Shown: in pieces, positions 53,212 to 61,653 of the stretch
How the letters are laid out: every line of letters starts with the position of its first letter
Numbering within the stretch: position 1 is the stretch's first letter
Source: Leptospira langatensis
Lineage (GTDB): Bacteria; Spirochaetota; Leptospiria; Leptospirales; Leptospiraceae
DNA: 64,000 nucleotides
Direction: 5' to 3'
NCBI RefSeq assembly: GCF_004770615.1
Contig: NZ_RQER01000011.1
Location: 310,001 to 374,000 of the forward strand
The notes under the pieces: model-generated
What the model saw: the letters and a program-made list of their open reading frames with translations, nothing else
Databases searched by the model: none
Told to the model about the DNA's origin: nothing
Program-made: the position numbers and the translations under genes

Positions 53212-53353
53212 ATACATCCCTCCTAAGAGATGATCACCTAACACGAAACAGACGAAATGCGAATATGACGCAACTAACCGTCGGTTCGCTATGTTAAAAC
53301 AAAATTAATTTAGCTACGCATCCGTCTTACATCCGAGACTGGATACATACTTC

Positions 53354-53515
53354 AGGATCTTTGTGAGGCGTTTTCTGACTTGAGATCGACCTACTCGACA
53401 CGTCTTCCCAGGTATGAACCCAGTGACATCGTGTGCCTTTCGTCCCTCTTACAGCGGCGGGTACCGTGACGGATTTGCACCGTCTTCCCATAGATGCATG
53501 GACATCTATGATCCT
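53354..53515 (-). promoter_or_regulatory. Cobalamin riboswitch upstream of the cbtB-cobC operon
   Basis: On the minus strand: GGGAAGACGGTGCAAATCC, then GGTACCCGCCGCTGTAA, then a GTCACTGGG and CTGGGAAGACG pair, and the B12 box AGTCAGAAAACGCCTC. These are the conserved elements of the AdoCbl aptamer in order. Closing helix P1: AGGATC pairs with GATCCT (53510-53515 with 53354-53359). An accessory hairpin CATAGATG/CATCTATG lies just inside the 5' side. The leader continues about 140 nt to cbtB with no clear intrinsic terminator, so control may be at translation or via Rho. Confidence 0.93.
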
Positions 53516-53784
53516 ACAAAAATAGACTGAGATTCCAGGATTTAATTTCGTTTGAATGATTGTATAGCATTTTTTTAGTCCTTGGCCCTTAAAATTAAAG
53601 ACCAAGGAATGCCGGAAGGACATGATCTAAGATCAGGGAGACTTCGGGCTGGCCGATAAATATCAAGATTTTCGCTTCATTTTTTCCCTTGTTCTCCCTT
53701 TATTCTATTTTCATTATACGTTATTCTGTATTATAGTTTGTGACCGGCTCGCTACGGCAGAGTGCGGCCGAAAGGATGTGAAAG
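53516..53784. other. Divergent intergenic region upstream of riboswitch
   Basis: Contains the presumed promoters of the cobalamin operon (leftward) and of the lipoprotein gene at 53785 (rightward). A TATACAAT-like -10 candidate on the minus strand lies near 53560-53567. No gene is seen; open frames here overlap the riboswitch and have no coding character. Confidence 0.45.
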
Positions 53785-54630
53785 ATGCACAGAGAAAATA
53801 GGGTAACGTTTCTTGCAGTGGTTGGAGCGATTCTTTATATATTAACGAATTGCCAAGTAGTGGACCAATCTAACCAACGCGAGTTTGCAGATAACGAAGT
53901 AAAATTCCATTCTGTTACCGGAAATGCGATCAAAGCATATGCAAAGAATGATAAACAAACAAAGAAACCCTGGAAGGTAAGACTCGTCGCTTTGGGGATG
54001 ATACCTAGTTTTGATCAGGACGTCTCAGAAGAAGCTTTTGAGAGCAAATTAAAAGTAATCTACGTAGATAAGCCTGAGTTAAAGAATTTAAGCAATGTAT
54101 TGAAAGCGAATAAAGGAGAGACGCAGGCCGCACCTCCGATCCAACCTCCTGAGTTTTCCGCTTTTCTCGGACTGGATGCTTTTAATCTAGAAAAACTCGC
54201 AACGACAGCGACGAACTCTTCAAAACAGAAGAAGTTGCCTTTTTCGTTTTCTGGAAAAGATGGCGAGGAGGGAGAGCTGATCGTTTATTTATTTTTTCAG
54301 AATATTCCACCCGCGTTTAGTAGGGCGGGGATCGTTCCTGACTCCACCAAAGGACATCGGATCTTGGATTCTTCCATTCGAGTCAGTCTTTTCTTGAAAG
54401 AGAGCGGTTCTAAATTAGAATCCTTCCGCTGCCAAAAGCGTATTCTTACGGAGTATCCGAGCGATTGGTTGCTTACCGATTGGCTTTTGTCTAAAGGATC
54501 CACTGTAGATTCCCTTGTGATCGGCAAAGGGCTGCCGATCCGTAAGAACGAAATAAAGATCGGACAAGAAACCTACTCGGTTGAAGCTGTCCTTTCCGAA
54601 TGTTTCCAGGGATTAGCGAAAGAGATCTGA
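53785..54630 (+). CDS. Putative lipoprotein of unknown function
   Basis: 281 residues; GAAAGGATGTGAAAG precedes the ATG. Lipobox YILTNC, Cys23. The mature part is hydrophilic with no recognised domain; visible segments are LVALGMIPSFDQDVSEEAF and a C-terminal EIKIGQETYSVEAVLSE. Divergent from the cobalamin operon and closed by a strong hairpin at 54646-54681. Confidence 0.75.
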   Translation: MHRENRVTFLAVVGAILYILTNCQVVDQSNQREFADNEVKFHSVTGNAIKAYAKNDKQTKKPWKVRLVALGMIPSFDQDVSEEAFESKLKVIYVDKPELKNLSNVLKANKGETQAAPPIQPPEFSAFLGLDAFNLEKLATTATNSSKQKKLPFSFSGKDGEEGELIVYLFFQNIPPAFSRAGIVPDSTKGHRILDSSIRVSLFLKESGSKLESFRCQKRILTEYPSDWLLTDWLLSKGSTVDSLVIGKGLPIRKNEIKIGQETYSVEAVLSECFQGLAKEI

Positions 54631-54645
54631 TCTACTGTTTCTTTC

Positions 54646-54681
54646 GGGGAAGTATATGATAAAAATAAGATATACTTCCCC
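54646..54681. terminator. 12-bp perfect hairpin terminator between convergent genes
   Basis: GGGGAAGTATAT and ATATACTTCCCC form a perfect 12-bp stem with a 12-nt A-rich loop, 15 bp after the lipoprotein stop and 8 bp from the end of the catalase-like gene. Likely bidirectional. Confidence 0.65.
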
Positions 54682-54688
54682 TTGCGTC

Positions 54689-55681
54689 TCAAACGGCTCC
54701 GCGTCCTTTTTGGCTGGCAAAGTAGACATGCTTTCTGGCTCTCATCACATCTCCTAAAGGCTTATGCTCCAAGAGGGCTTCCCAAGGATCGAAAATAGTC
54801 TCTTCCACCTTTTTCTGAAAAGATTCCCCATCTGCGGAATTCAGGTCTTGTTTCGGAAGGATGAGTTTTGCGATCGTAAGATAGGGTGCCTCTGATTCCG
54901 GCCAATTTACGGATGCATCTTCGATCGGAGTCGTCTTCTCGTCCGCAAAGAATTGTGCCTGGAGTTCGTAAGTTAAGGATCCCTTTTGGAGCCTGGATTT
55001 CATATCCTCTCCCCAGTCTTTAGATGCATTCTTTTCGATCTTCTCTTCCTTGGGAGGCAGAAGGCGGAGCCTTCCCGCATACGCACCGAAAGAGATCGGT
55101 GCGGCACTAAAGAACTTCTCGGTTGCAAATCCGCTGAAAGGCTTATTGAAACTGGCGCCTGCCTTTTTGATCTTTGCGAGCGCTCCAAAGAATCCGTAAG
55201 TCTTAAATAGATATTTGAGTAAGGCTCCTCCTCCGTTTGCCGCGGCGACGACGATCCCGACAAATTCATCGCTTTTAGGAGAAGAGAAAGCCTCTAGGTT
55301 GATGAGCAAAAAATCCTGGAAGGATGTATTTCCATTTCGTAATGCACTTGGGCCGGATACTCCGCTGACCTTAAGTGCGAATCCTCGGATGTCTCCGATC
55401 CGGTCTGATTGTAGCTTCATGCTTCCGCTAGAGAGACGGATCCAAGTCTCGTAGCGCCCCGGTTTGGAGAATAGTCCTTGTTTGGCGTGTTCCGGCAAGT
55501 CCGACAAGACTTCCAGTTGGGCCTTGATCCCCAACAATTGCTTTCTATGCAAAGTGCGTCCTTTTCCGAATTTTGCCGAATTTACTTTTTGTATGGCTTG
55601 GAACTTCTTTACATATCCCGCATAACGTTCTTCCTCGTTAGCGGCTATATCTTCCTTCCAGTTCTTGCTGATCGGTTTCAT
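54689..55681 (-). CDS. Catalase-family (short, SrpA-like) heme protein
   Basis: 330 residues from the ATG at 55681, overlapping the upstream SDR stop as ATGA; the open frame extends 111 bp further into that gene. Catalase-fold features: GRTLHRKQLLGIKAQLEV with a candidate distal His, YETWIRLSSGSMKLQSDRIG, DIRGFALKVSG, TSFQDFLLIN, and HKPLGDVMRARKHVYFAS near the C-terminus. Much shorter than typical catalases (about 480-750), as in the catalase-related group. The proximal Tyr cannot be placed with certainty. It may act on organic or lipid hydroperoxides rather than H2O2. Confidence 0.83.
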   Translation of the reverse strand: MKPISKNWKEDIAANEEERYAGYVKKFQAIQKVNSAKFGKGRTLHRKQLLGIKAQLEVLSDLPEHAKQGLFSKPGRYETWIRLSSGSMKLQSDRIGDIRGFALKVSGVSGPSALRNGNTSFQDFLLINLEAFSSPKSDEFVGIVVAAANGGGALLKYLFKTYGFFGALAKIKKAGASFNKPFSGFATEKFFSAAPISFGAYAGRLRLLPPKEEKIEKNASKDWGEDMKSRLQKGSLTYELQAQFFADEKTTPIEDASVNWPESEAPYLTIAKLILPKQDLNSADGESFQKKVEETIFDPWEALLEHKPLGDVMRARKHVYFASQKGRGAV

Positions 55682-56532
55682 TTTAGGCTCCCATTCTTCT
55701 TTTTTAATCTGGCTTGCGCCGCTTTCAGTTCGGAATCGGCAATTTTCAGGGTAAACTCCGGAAAATGTTTGAATAAGGAATATTGCAGCCAAGAATCCCA
55801 GCCGGTATATCCGAAGAATTTCCTATTCGGGATCCATTTCAGTATTGCCTTAGAAACACTTTCGATCGAATGCACTTTGTTCAAAGAAGAACCCATTTCC
55901 ATCTCTTTACTGATAGGGGGCTTGTCTTCGTTCTCTTTTTCTAATCCGGGAGTGTTCGTAGTAGGTGGTAGGAATAATTTTACTTTTACGTTATGGAGCA
56001 TCATTTCTTGTCGGAAGGCTTGTGCGAATCCGGAAATAGCGAACTTACTCGCGGAGTAGGCTCCATATCCGTAAACGGAGAATATCGCTAAGGTGGATGC
56101 TAAAAATATAATATCCCCTTTTCCTTGGGCCCTGAAATGATCTTGAAAGGCAAGAGCCACATTCAAGTGTCCGAAGAAGTTCACGTCCATTAGCTTTCTA
56201 AACGCGTGGTCTTGAAGATCGGAAGCTTCTCCTGCTTGCGCATAACCGCTATTGCAGATCAGTACATCCAAACCTCCTAGGGTCTTTAATACCTTCTTCG
56301 CTGCAGCTTGGACTTGCTTCTTATCGGAAACATCCAAGACAACATAATCGAAAACGGCTCCCGGAGATCCGACGGACTTTAATTCCTTTACTGTCGCATC
56401 TAGATTGGATTTGCCTCTAGCACAGATCATCACGCTGGCACCGGACTTTGCCAGTGCGATCGCGATCCCTTTTCCTATCCCTGCGGAACCGCCTGTAATA
56501 AAAACTTTTTTGCCTTGGTAGTATTTGGACAT
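55678..56532 (-). CDS. Short-chain dehydrogenase, 3-ketodihydrosphingosine-reductase-like
   Basis: 284 residues. NADPH-binding VFITGGSAGIGKGIA, ICARGKSNLDA, NSGYAQAG (variant of NAG) and the catalytic Ser/Tyr/Lys in ASTLAIFSVYGYGAYSASKFA. The C-terminal extension beyond the core (about residues 215-284) and KVKLFLPPTTNTPGLEKEN match the group that includes 3-dehydrosphinganine reductase, but the substrate is inferred. Co-transcribed with the catalase-like gene, with a 4-nt overlap. Confidence 0.85.
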   Translation of the reverse strand: MSKYYQGKKVFITGGSAGIGKGIAIALAKSGASVMICARGKSNLDATVKELKSVGSPGAVFDYVVLDVSDKKQVQAAAKKVLKTLGGLDVLICNSGYAQAGEASDLQDHAFRKLMDVNFFGHLNVALAFQDHFRAQGKGDIIFLASTLAIFSVYGYGAYSASKFAISGFAQAFRQEMMLHNVKVKLFLPPTTNTPGLEKENEDKPPISKEMEMGSSLNKVHSIESVSKAILKWIPNRKFFGYTGWDSWLQYSLFKHFPEFTLKIADSELKAAQARLKKKNGSLK

Positions 56533-56736
56533 AGATTAAAGAATTCTCTCACTGATCTTTCGAACAGGGCAGGATTCTCATTTTTCGAAATCTCATCAAT
56601 CGTAAACTTTCGCAAGAACATGTTATATGGATAGTTTCCGGCTCTTTTTTCGGAAAAACGGAAGCAAATCAAACCTGAGACAAAACATATCTTGCCTTTT
56701 CCATCCCATGCTTACGATAAGCTCGGTTTTAGTTTT

Positions 56737-57324
56737 ATGTCTGACCTTCCTCTCATACAGCAGATAAAGAAGAGGATCCCGAATTTGGAAAAGAATTGGG
56801 ATCGTTATAAGCATATGCTTAGAGAGAGAAAGGTGCCTGCTAAAACGGTCCTATTCAAGGAAGGAGAGTATGCGAAGACTATATTCATAGTCAGGAACGG
56901 ATGTCTTCGCATAAAGTTCGATGATAATGGAAGGGATATCACCATCGCTTTCATTTTCGCGAACCGTGCGGTGACTTCTATTCATAGTTATCGGGGAACC
57001 CATAAGGAAAGTCGTTTCGGTTTGGAGAGTATAGAGCCTTCCGAGATCTATTATATCACAGAAGAAGATGCGACCACTCTATATAAGGAGAATGAAGGGC
57101 TAAAAGAGATCCTACTGGAATTTACCTTAGAACGGTTTGAGAATTACTTAGGACTTTTTCTTTCCCGGATCAGGGACAGTCCCGAAGAGAGATATCTGAA
57201 CCTGATCAAGCAACAGCCTGACATAGTAAGTCGGATCCCTCAGCATTATATTGCATCCTATCTGGGCATCACTCCCGTTTCCTTAAGTAGGATCCGAAAT
57301 CGGGTTTGGAAGGAGCATAGCTAG
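56737..57324 (+). CDS. Crp/Fnr-family transcriptional regulator
   Basis: 195 residues from the ATG at 56737; an in-frame alternative 45 bp upstream is less likely. Cyclic-nucleotide-binding-like beta-roll at about residues 25-115 (KTVLFKEGEYAKTIFIVRNG), long helix, and a short winged helix ending at PQHYIASYLGITPVSLSRIR. No Cys cluster for Fe-S and no clear cAMP-binding Arg-Ser pair, so the ligand is unknown. Divergent from the SDR-catalase operon, which it may control. Confidence 0.88.
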   Translation: MSDLPLIQQIKKRIPNLEKNWDRYKHMLRERKVPAKTVLFKEGEYAKTIFIVRNGCLRIKFDDNGRDITIAFIFANRAVTSIHSYRGTHKESRFGLESIEPSEIYYITEEDATTLYKENEGLKEILLEFTLERFENYLGLFLSRIRDSPEERYLNLIKQQPDIVSRIPQHYIASYLGITPVSLSRIRNRVWKEHS

Positions 57325-57328
57325 AATA

Positions 57329-59311
57329 TTATATATTTTGAATTTTCTTGAGAATAGATTCAAAATGATACGGTTTTTGGATAATGCATTTGATCCCTAT
57401 TTCTTCTAGATCCGCTTTTATCTTCGGATCTATATAGCCGCTGGCAAGGAAGAGGGGAAGGTTCCGATCCTGAGCCCGGATCTTCCGGAGCACCTCGAGC
57501 CCGTTCGCTTTAGGAAGATTTAGATCGCAGATCACAACGTCTATATCCTCCTTGTGCTGGGAATATGCCGCAATTCCTTCTTCTCCGTCTTGAGCTACGT
57601 ATAGTTTATGTCCGAACTCGGAGAGATAACCGGCAAGGGGAATACGTATCATCTCCTCGTCTTCAATAAGAAGCACAGTTCTCGTATCCTTCTTCTCGTC
57701 TTTAGGGGAAGTTTCAAAGAATGGGTCCTCTTTTTTACTTTCGGAAAGCACCGGTAAATAAACGGTAAACTTTGTTCCCTGCCCAAGAGAGCTTTCCACA
57801 GTAATTCTTCCTTTATGATTTTCTAAAATACTATAGACAAGGGCCAAACCTAAGCCTGTACCTTTTCCCGGTTCCTTTGTGGTGAAGAATGGGTCGAAGA
57901 TCTTACGCTTGGTCTCTTCGTCCATCCCCGTCCCATTGTCCTTAACTTCCAATAAAGCCATCTTGGACCCTTTTTCGGAAAGTGGATCTTCGGCAGTCCG
58001 GAGGCTTACCGAAATATTTCCTCCTGTAGGCATAGCGTCTTTTGCATTCAGGATGAGATTTAAAAAGATCTGATGGATCTGGGTGTAATCGGCGTTGATC
58101 TTGATCAGGCCAAGAGGTATATCCGAATCGATAGAGATGGATTTCGGGAATGTGGACTTGGCAATATTCAATGCTTCCGAGATCAGATCGTTCAAAGCAA
58201 TCGGCCGAAAGAAGGACTCTACCTTTCTTGCCAAAGTTAAGAGTTGCCTTACTAAAGATGTTCCTCTTTCCGCAGTCTTTCGGATGACCTCAACGGATTG
58301 TAGGATCTTTTCCGGATTCTCTCTGTTCCTTTCCAGTAGGGAGGAGAAACCTAGAATCACTGTAAGTATATTATTGAAATCGTGAGCGACTCCTCCTGCA
58401 AGCGAGCCGATGGATTCCATTCTTTGGGAATGAGCCAATTGCCTTTCCAGCTCATGCTGTTGGGTAACGTCTCTCGCTACACCTAAGATTCTTTCAAAGC
58501 TACCATCTGCGCCGAATACCGGAAATGTGCGAAGTCGTATCCAACGCTCCGCACCATCATCCAATCGGATCCGGAACTTCTCGTTCTTATTCCCATCTTC
58601 CTTTTTCTTAGGGATGGTTTGCAGAGCTAGATGTAGGTCGTCAGGATGCACCGAGTTTAGCCAAGAATCGGGATTCTCGAATAGACTGTCCATAGACCTT
58701 CCCCAGATCCTTTCATAAGCAGGACTAACGTATAATAGCTTTTGCGTTTCTGCGTCTTTCATCCAAAACGCTTCGTCAATGGTTTCCGACAATTGGCGAA
58801 ATTTCTCCTCGCTTTCCTTTAATGCCTTTTCCGAGCGTTTTCTCTCCGAGATCTCTTGCAGTTGGGCTGCAAAATACTGAGGAAAACCTTCCTCATCACG
58901 GATCAGGGTTAGATCCAATTGGATCCAGACATATTGCCCATTCTTGTGTTTGTATCTTTTCTCTCTTCTGAGAGAGGAACCATCTCCTGCCATAAGAGCC
59001 TGGACAGAATCCAGATCGGATCCAAGATCATTCGGATGAGTAAGAGATTGGTAATTTAGATCCTGAAATTCTTTTTCTGTATATCCTAGGATCCTGCTGA
59101 GCCCGGGATTCACGCTGATATATTTTCCTTCTAAAGAGATAATTGCATATCCATCCGAGGAATGCCGGATGATATTCTTAAAGTGTGACACTTGGCAAAA
59201 CCAGTCGTTCCATTTTACTTTGCCGGTTGTATCCGTTTCACTATATAAAGAAAGGTGATCTAAACTGTTCGGATTCTCTTTGCAATCTTGCATTTCCTCA
59301 TCCTCTTTCAT
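57329..59311 (-). CDS. PAS-PAS hybrid sensor histidine kinase with C-terminal receiver
   Basis: 660 residues from the ATG at 59311 (AGGA 6 nt upstream); a GTG at 59365 would add 18 residues. Two PAS domains: about residues 40-160 ([20 protein letters not shown]) and 165-290 ([20 protein letters not shown]). HisKA with His310 in [20 protein letters not shown], HATPase_c ([31 protein letters not shown]), and a receiver with Asp596 ([13 protein letters not shown]). No membrane segments. An orphan hybrid kinase without adjacent regulator. Confidence 0.93.
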   Translation of the reverse strand: MKEDEEMQDCKENPNSLDHLSLYSETDTTGKVKWNDWFCQVSHFKNIIRHSSDGYAIISLEGKYISVNPGLSRILGYTEKEFQDLNYQSLTHPNDLGSDLDSVQALMAGDGSSLRREKRYKHKNGQYVWIQLDLTLIRDEEGFPQYFAAQLQEISERKRSEKALKESEEKFRQLSETIDEAFWMKDAETQKLLYVSPAYERIWGRSMDSLFENPDSWLNSVHPDDLHLALQTIPKKKEDGNKNEKFRIRLDDGAERWIRLRTFPVFGADGSFERILGVARDVTQQHELERQLAHSQRMESIGSLAGGVAHDFNNILTVILGFSSLLERNRENPEKILQSVEVIRKTAERGTSLVRQLLTLARKVESFFRPIALNDLISEALNIAKSTFPKSISIDSDIPLGLIKINADYTQIHQIFLNLILNAKDAMPTGGNISVSLRTAEDPLSEKGSKMALLEVKDNGTGMDEETKRKIFDPFFTTKEPGKGTGLGLALVYSILENHKGRITVESSLGQGTKFTVYLPVLSESKKEDPFFETSPKDEKKDTRTVLLIEDEEMIRIPLAGYLSEFGHKLYVAQDGEEGIAAYSQHKEDIDVVICDLNLPKANGLEVLRKIRAQDRNLPLFLASGYIDPKIKADLEEIGIKCIIQKPYHFESILKKIQNI

Positions 59312-59540
59312 GGAAGATCCTAACTCGTATTCTATATTTATACGACAGATTCCCATATGCTTCACTTCTTAACCATTGTTAATAAATTTTGGACCCAAAA
59401 GGATGCTTTCTTGCGATCTAATGTTCTGGAAAGAGAGTCTAATGCAAAGTTATAGAGAAAAGATCTCTTGCTAAGAAGCAGTTAACTTCTTTAGAGATCA
59501 TACGATCGTTGTGAAATGCGTTCGGAAAGAGGAAGTAGGA

Positions 59541-60017
59541 TTATTTCTTGCTTGAGGACTTCTTCTTTGCTTTGGGGGTTAAGAATTCGATCCGGACATC
59601 GTCTGCACGCAGAAGCCTTCCGTCCTGGGATCTGATCTCTATCGGCTTGATCTTCTTTCCGAATTTCTTATCTACCAGTATCTGCTCTGGACCTGACTCA
59701 TCAAATAGACAGGATTCTCCCCATTGGCGTAAGGCAACTAGTATCGGAAAGAGCTTCTTTCCCTTTGCGGACAGATTGTATTCTTGGTAGGCACTTCCAT
59801 CCGAGGCAGGAGAGATCTCCAAGACCCCATGATTGACTAGACTCTGTAGTCTCGCGCTAAGTATATTCTTTGCAAGACCTAGGCTCTTTTCAAATTCTCC
59901 GAATCTCTTTTTACCCAGGAAAGAATCACGTATGATGAGAAGAGACCACCATTCTCCGATCTCACCCAGAGATCTTGCGATTGGGCAAGATTCATCTTCT
60001 AAGCTTTTGCGTTTCAT
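59541..60017 (-). CDS. HxlR-family transcriptional regulator
   Basis: 158 residues. DESCPIARSLGEIGEWWSLL with the conserved Cys, then FGEFEKSLGLAKNILSARLQ, and an HxlR wing (YNLSAKGKKLFPILVAL). A C-terminal tail of about 50 residues is Lys-rich (KAKKKSSSKK). Downstream of the SDR gene on the same strand; likely represses this pair through the twin sites at 60843-60898. Confidence 0.92.
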   Translation of the reverse strand: MKRKSLEDESCPIARSLGEIGEWWSLLIIRDSFLGKKRFGEFEKSLGLAKNILSARLQSLVNHGVLEISPASDGSAYQEYNLSAKGKKLFPILVALRQWGESCLFDESGPEQILVDKKFGKKIKPIEIRSQDGRLLRADDVRIEFLTPKAKKKSSSKK

Positions 60018-60052
60018 GGTCCCTCCTCATACATTATATTTACGAATTCCTT

Positions 60053-60820
60053 TTATTTGCCAAGATAAATAGGCGCTCCCGCAGAAGAACCTGTGGCGCC
60101 TCCGTCCACAACCAACTCTGTCCCTTGGATATAGGAAGAATCGTCGGAAGCTAAAAATAAGACGGCTTTTGCGATCTCCTCCGGTTCACCTATTCTTGCC
60201 ATGGGAATGGAGCGAGTGATTGCTTGCAGTCTTGCTTGGGTTGCTGGAGTTTCTTGTCCCCAGATCGGGGTTTTGGTTGCTCCTGGTACTACAACGTTCA
60301 CTCGAATTCCTTTGGAGCCAAGTTCAGTGGCGAGCACTCTAGACATTGCCCTAACACCGGCTTTGCTTGCTGCATAAGCGGAGCTTCCTCCGGATCCTAT
60401 GACGCTCATCACGGAACCATTCAAGACTACCGAAGATCCCTTCTTTAATAAGGGAAGGGCCGCTTGCACAGTGAAGAAGGCCCCAGTGAGATTTGTGTGC
60501 AATACTTGGTTGAAATCTTCTTCCGAGGTAGCTCCTAGAGGACTTGGTTTTATGATCCCTGCATTTGCAAAGAGTGCGTCTAGTTCTCCAAACTTTTCTT
60601 GGATGATCCGGATGGCATTCTCCCTTTCTTTCGGATCGAGAATATCCGCTTTGATTGCGATCGCATTCTCTCCTAATTCTATCTGAGCGGAATCCAGTGT
60701 ATTCTGGTCCCTACCTGTGATCGCTACTTTTGCGCCTTCTTGTATCATTAGCTTAGCGGTAACGAATCCTATGCCGCTATTTCCTCCGGTAATCAAAACC
60801 TTCTTGTCCTTGAATCTCAT
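60053..60820 (-). CDS. Short-chain dehydrogenase/reductase (glucose-1-dehydrogenase-like)
   Basis: 255 residues from the ATG at 60820 (AGGAG 8 nt upstream); an upstream start would fall inside the operator. Classic SDR: VLITGGNSGIGFVTAK, NAGIIKPSPLGA, catalytic VLNGSVMSVIGSGGSSAYAA with SKAGVRAM, and C-terminal SSYIQGTELVVDGGATGS. NAD(P)-dependent; substrate unknown. Followed after 35 bp by the HxlR gene. Confidence 0.93.
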   Translation of the reverse strand: MRFKDKKVLITGGNSGIGFVTAKLMIQEGAKVAITGRDQNTLDSAQIELGENAIAIKADILDPKERENAIRIIQEKFGELDALFANAGIIKPSPLGATSEEDFNQVLHTNLTGAFFTVQAALPLLKKGSSVVLNGSVMSVIGSGGSSAYAASKAGVRAMSRVLATELGSKGIRVNVVVPGATKTPIWGQETPATQARLQAITRSIPMARIGEPEEIAKAVLFLASDDSSYIQGTELVVDGGATGSSAGAPIYLGK

Positions 60821-60842
60821 TTTATTTTCTCCTGAGCCGTTT

Positions 60843-60861
60843 TGGTTTAATAATGAAACCA
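60843..60861. promoter_or_regulatory. HxlR operator candidate, copy 1
   Basis: TGGTTT-N7-AAACCA, a perfect 6-bp inverted repeat just upstream of the SDR gene. A second exact copy lies 37 bp away. Confidence 0.7.
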
Positions 60862-60879
60862 CTTATAGGTTGGACAAAC

Positions 60880-60898
60880 TGGTTTAATAAAAAAACCA
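60880..60898. promoter_or_regulatory. HxlR operator candidate, copy 2
   Basis: TGGTTT-N7-AAACCA, identical arms and spacing to copy 1, offset by 37 bp (about 3.5 helical turns). Twin sites in front of an SDR-HxlR pair indicate autoregulation. Confidence 0.7.
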
Positions 60899-61010
60899 AA
60901 AAAATGGAATGTTTTTGGAAGAGAACAGTGAAAAAATGTCCGCTTAGCGGTTCAGGCTAAGAAAATCCTGGATTTTATCGAACTGGGTTGGGAAACAATG
61001 TCCGTGGTTG

Positions 61011-61550
61011 TTAGCGAGAAAAACGGTCTACTAGGATCCTCACTCTCTTCGTTAAGGTCTTGAGTTTGGGAAGATCCGCAGAGAGCCCTTCCAGGCTTAG
61101 ATAGAAGGTTTCCGCCGCCTCCTTATCTCCGAGGACTGCATGAGCATATTTTCGGATCTGCCTCTCATATTTCTCCGTGCTCTTAGGGGAAAGTTTGGAA
61201 CATGCCTCGTAGAATTCGTCCGTCTTAGGGTGACCTTCTATCTTTGCCCAAGGTTCTATAAGGATCAATTCGCAGATACGAAAGAGTTTTTCATTAGGGG
61301 GAAGCTTTTCCTTCAATACCTTGTCTGCCTCTACATAACGGCCTTCTAAGGTAAAATCGAAAATGCTTTCGAATAGATCTTCCTTGTTCTTGAATTTCAA
61401 GTAGAGAAGAGGCCGAGAGAGTTCTGCCTTTTTGGCAATATCATCCATAGAAGTCTTGGAATATCCGAATTGCAGAAAACAATACAGGGCCGCATCCAAT
61501 ATTTCCTTCTTTCTATCCTCGTCTCCGACGGTTTTCAGGATCTTGGCCAT
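61011..61550 (-). CDS. TetR-family transcriptional regulator
   Basis: 179 residues from the ATG at 61550 (MAKILKTV); a TTG 15 bp upstream overlaps the operator. N-terminal helix-turn-helix: EILDAALYCFLQFGYSKTSM then DDIAKKAELSRPLLYLKFKN. The C-terminal helical ligand-binding domain is typical. Divergent from the metallo-beta-lactamase-fold gene with two palindromes between. Confidence 0.92.
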   Translation of the reverse strand: MAKILKTVGDEDRKKEILDAALYCFLQFGYSKTSMDDIAKKAELSRPLLYLKFKNKEDLFESIFDFTLEGRYVEADKVLKEKLPPNEKLFRICELILIEPWAKIEGHPKTDEFYEACSKLSPKSTEKYERQIRKYAHAVLGDKEAAETFYLSLEGLSADLPKLKTLTKRVRILVDRFSR

Positions 61551-61558
61551 AAGTTGAT

Positions 61559-61584
61559 TTGACAAATTTTATAAAAAATGTCAA
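61559..61584. promoter_or_regulatory. TetR operator candidate, copy 1
   Basis: TTGACA-N14-TGTCAA inverted repeat, 26 bp, just upstream of the TetR gene. The inner bases are A/T-only. The TTGACA arm may double as a -35 hexamer. Confidence 0.7.
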
Positions 61585-61612
61585 CTTCTATAATTTTGTA
61601 GGGTCTATGGTA

Positions 61613-61638
61613 TTGACAATTTATATTAAATTTGTCAA
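61613..61638. promoter_or_regulatory. TetR operator candidate, copy 2
   Basis: TTGACA-N14-TGTCAA with the same arms and spacing as copy 1, offset 54 bp, and 15 bp before the MBL-fold gene. Twin sites suggest the regulator controls both divergent transcripts. Confidence 0.72.
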
Positions 61639-61653
61639 AATGTAGGAAACTAA

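Noticed and set aside
53327..53623. Minus-strand open frame of 98 codons
   Set aside because: It runs through the conserved cobalamin aptamer and has no protein character; the RNA explains the conservation.
56635..56656. TTTCCG-N10-CGGAAA inverted repeat upstream of the Crp/Fnr gene
   Set aside because: Short arms and wide spacing, and no second copy; could be chance.
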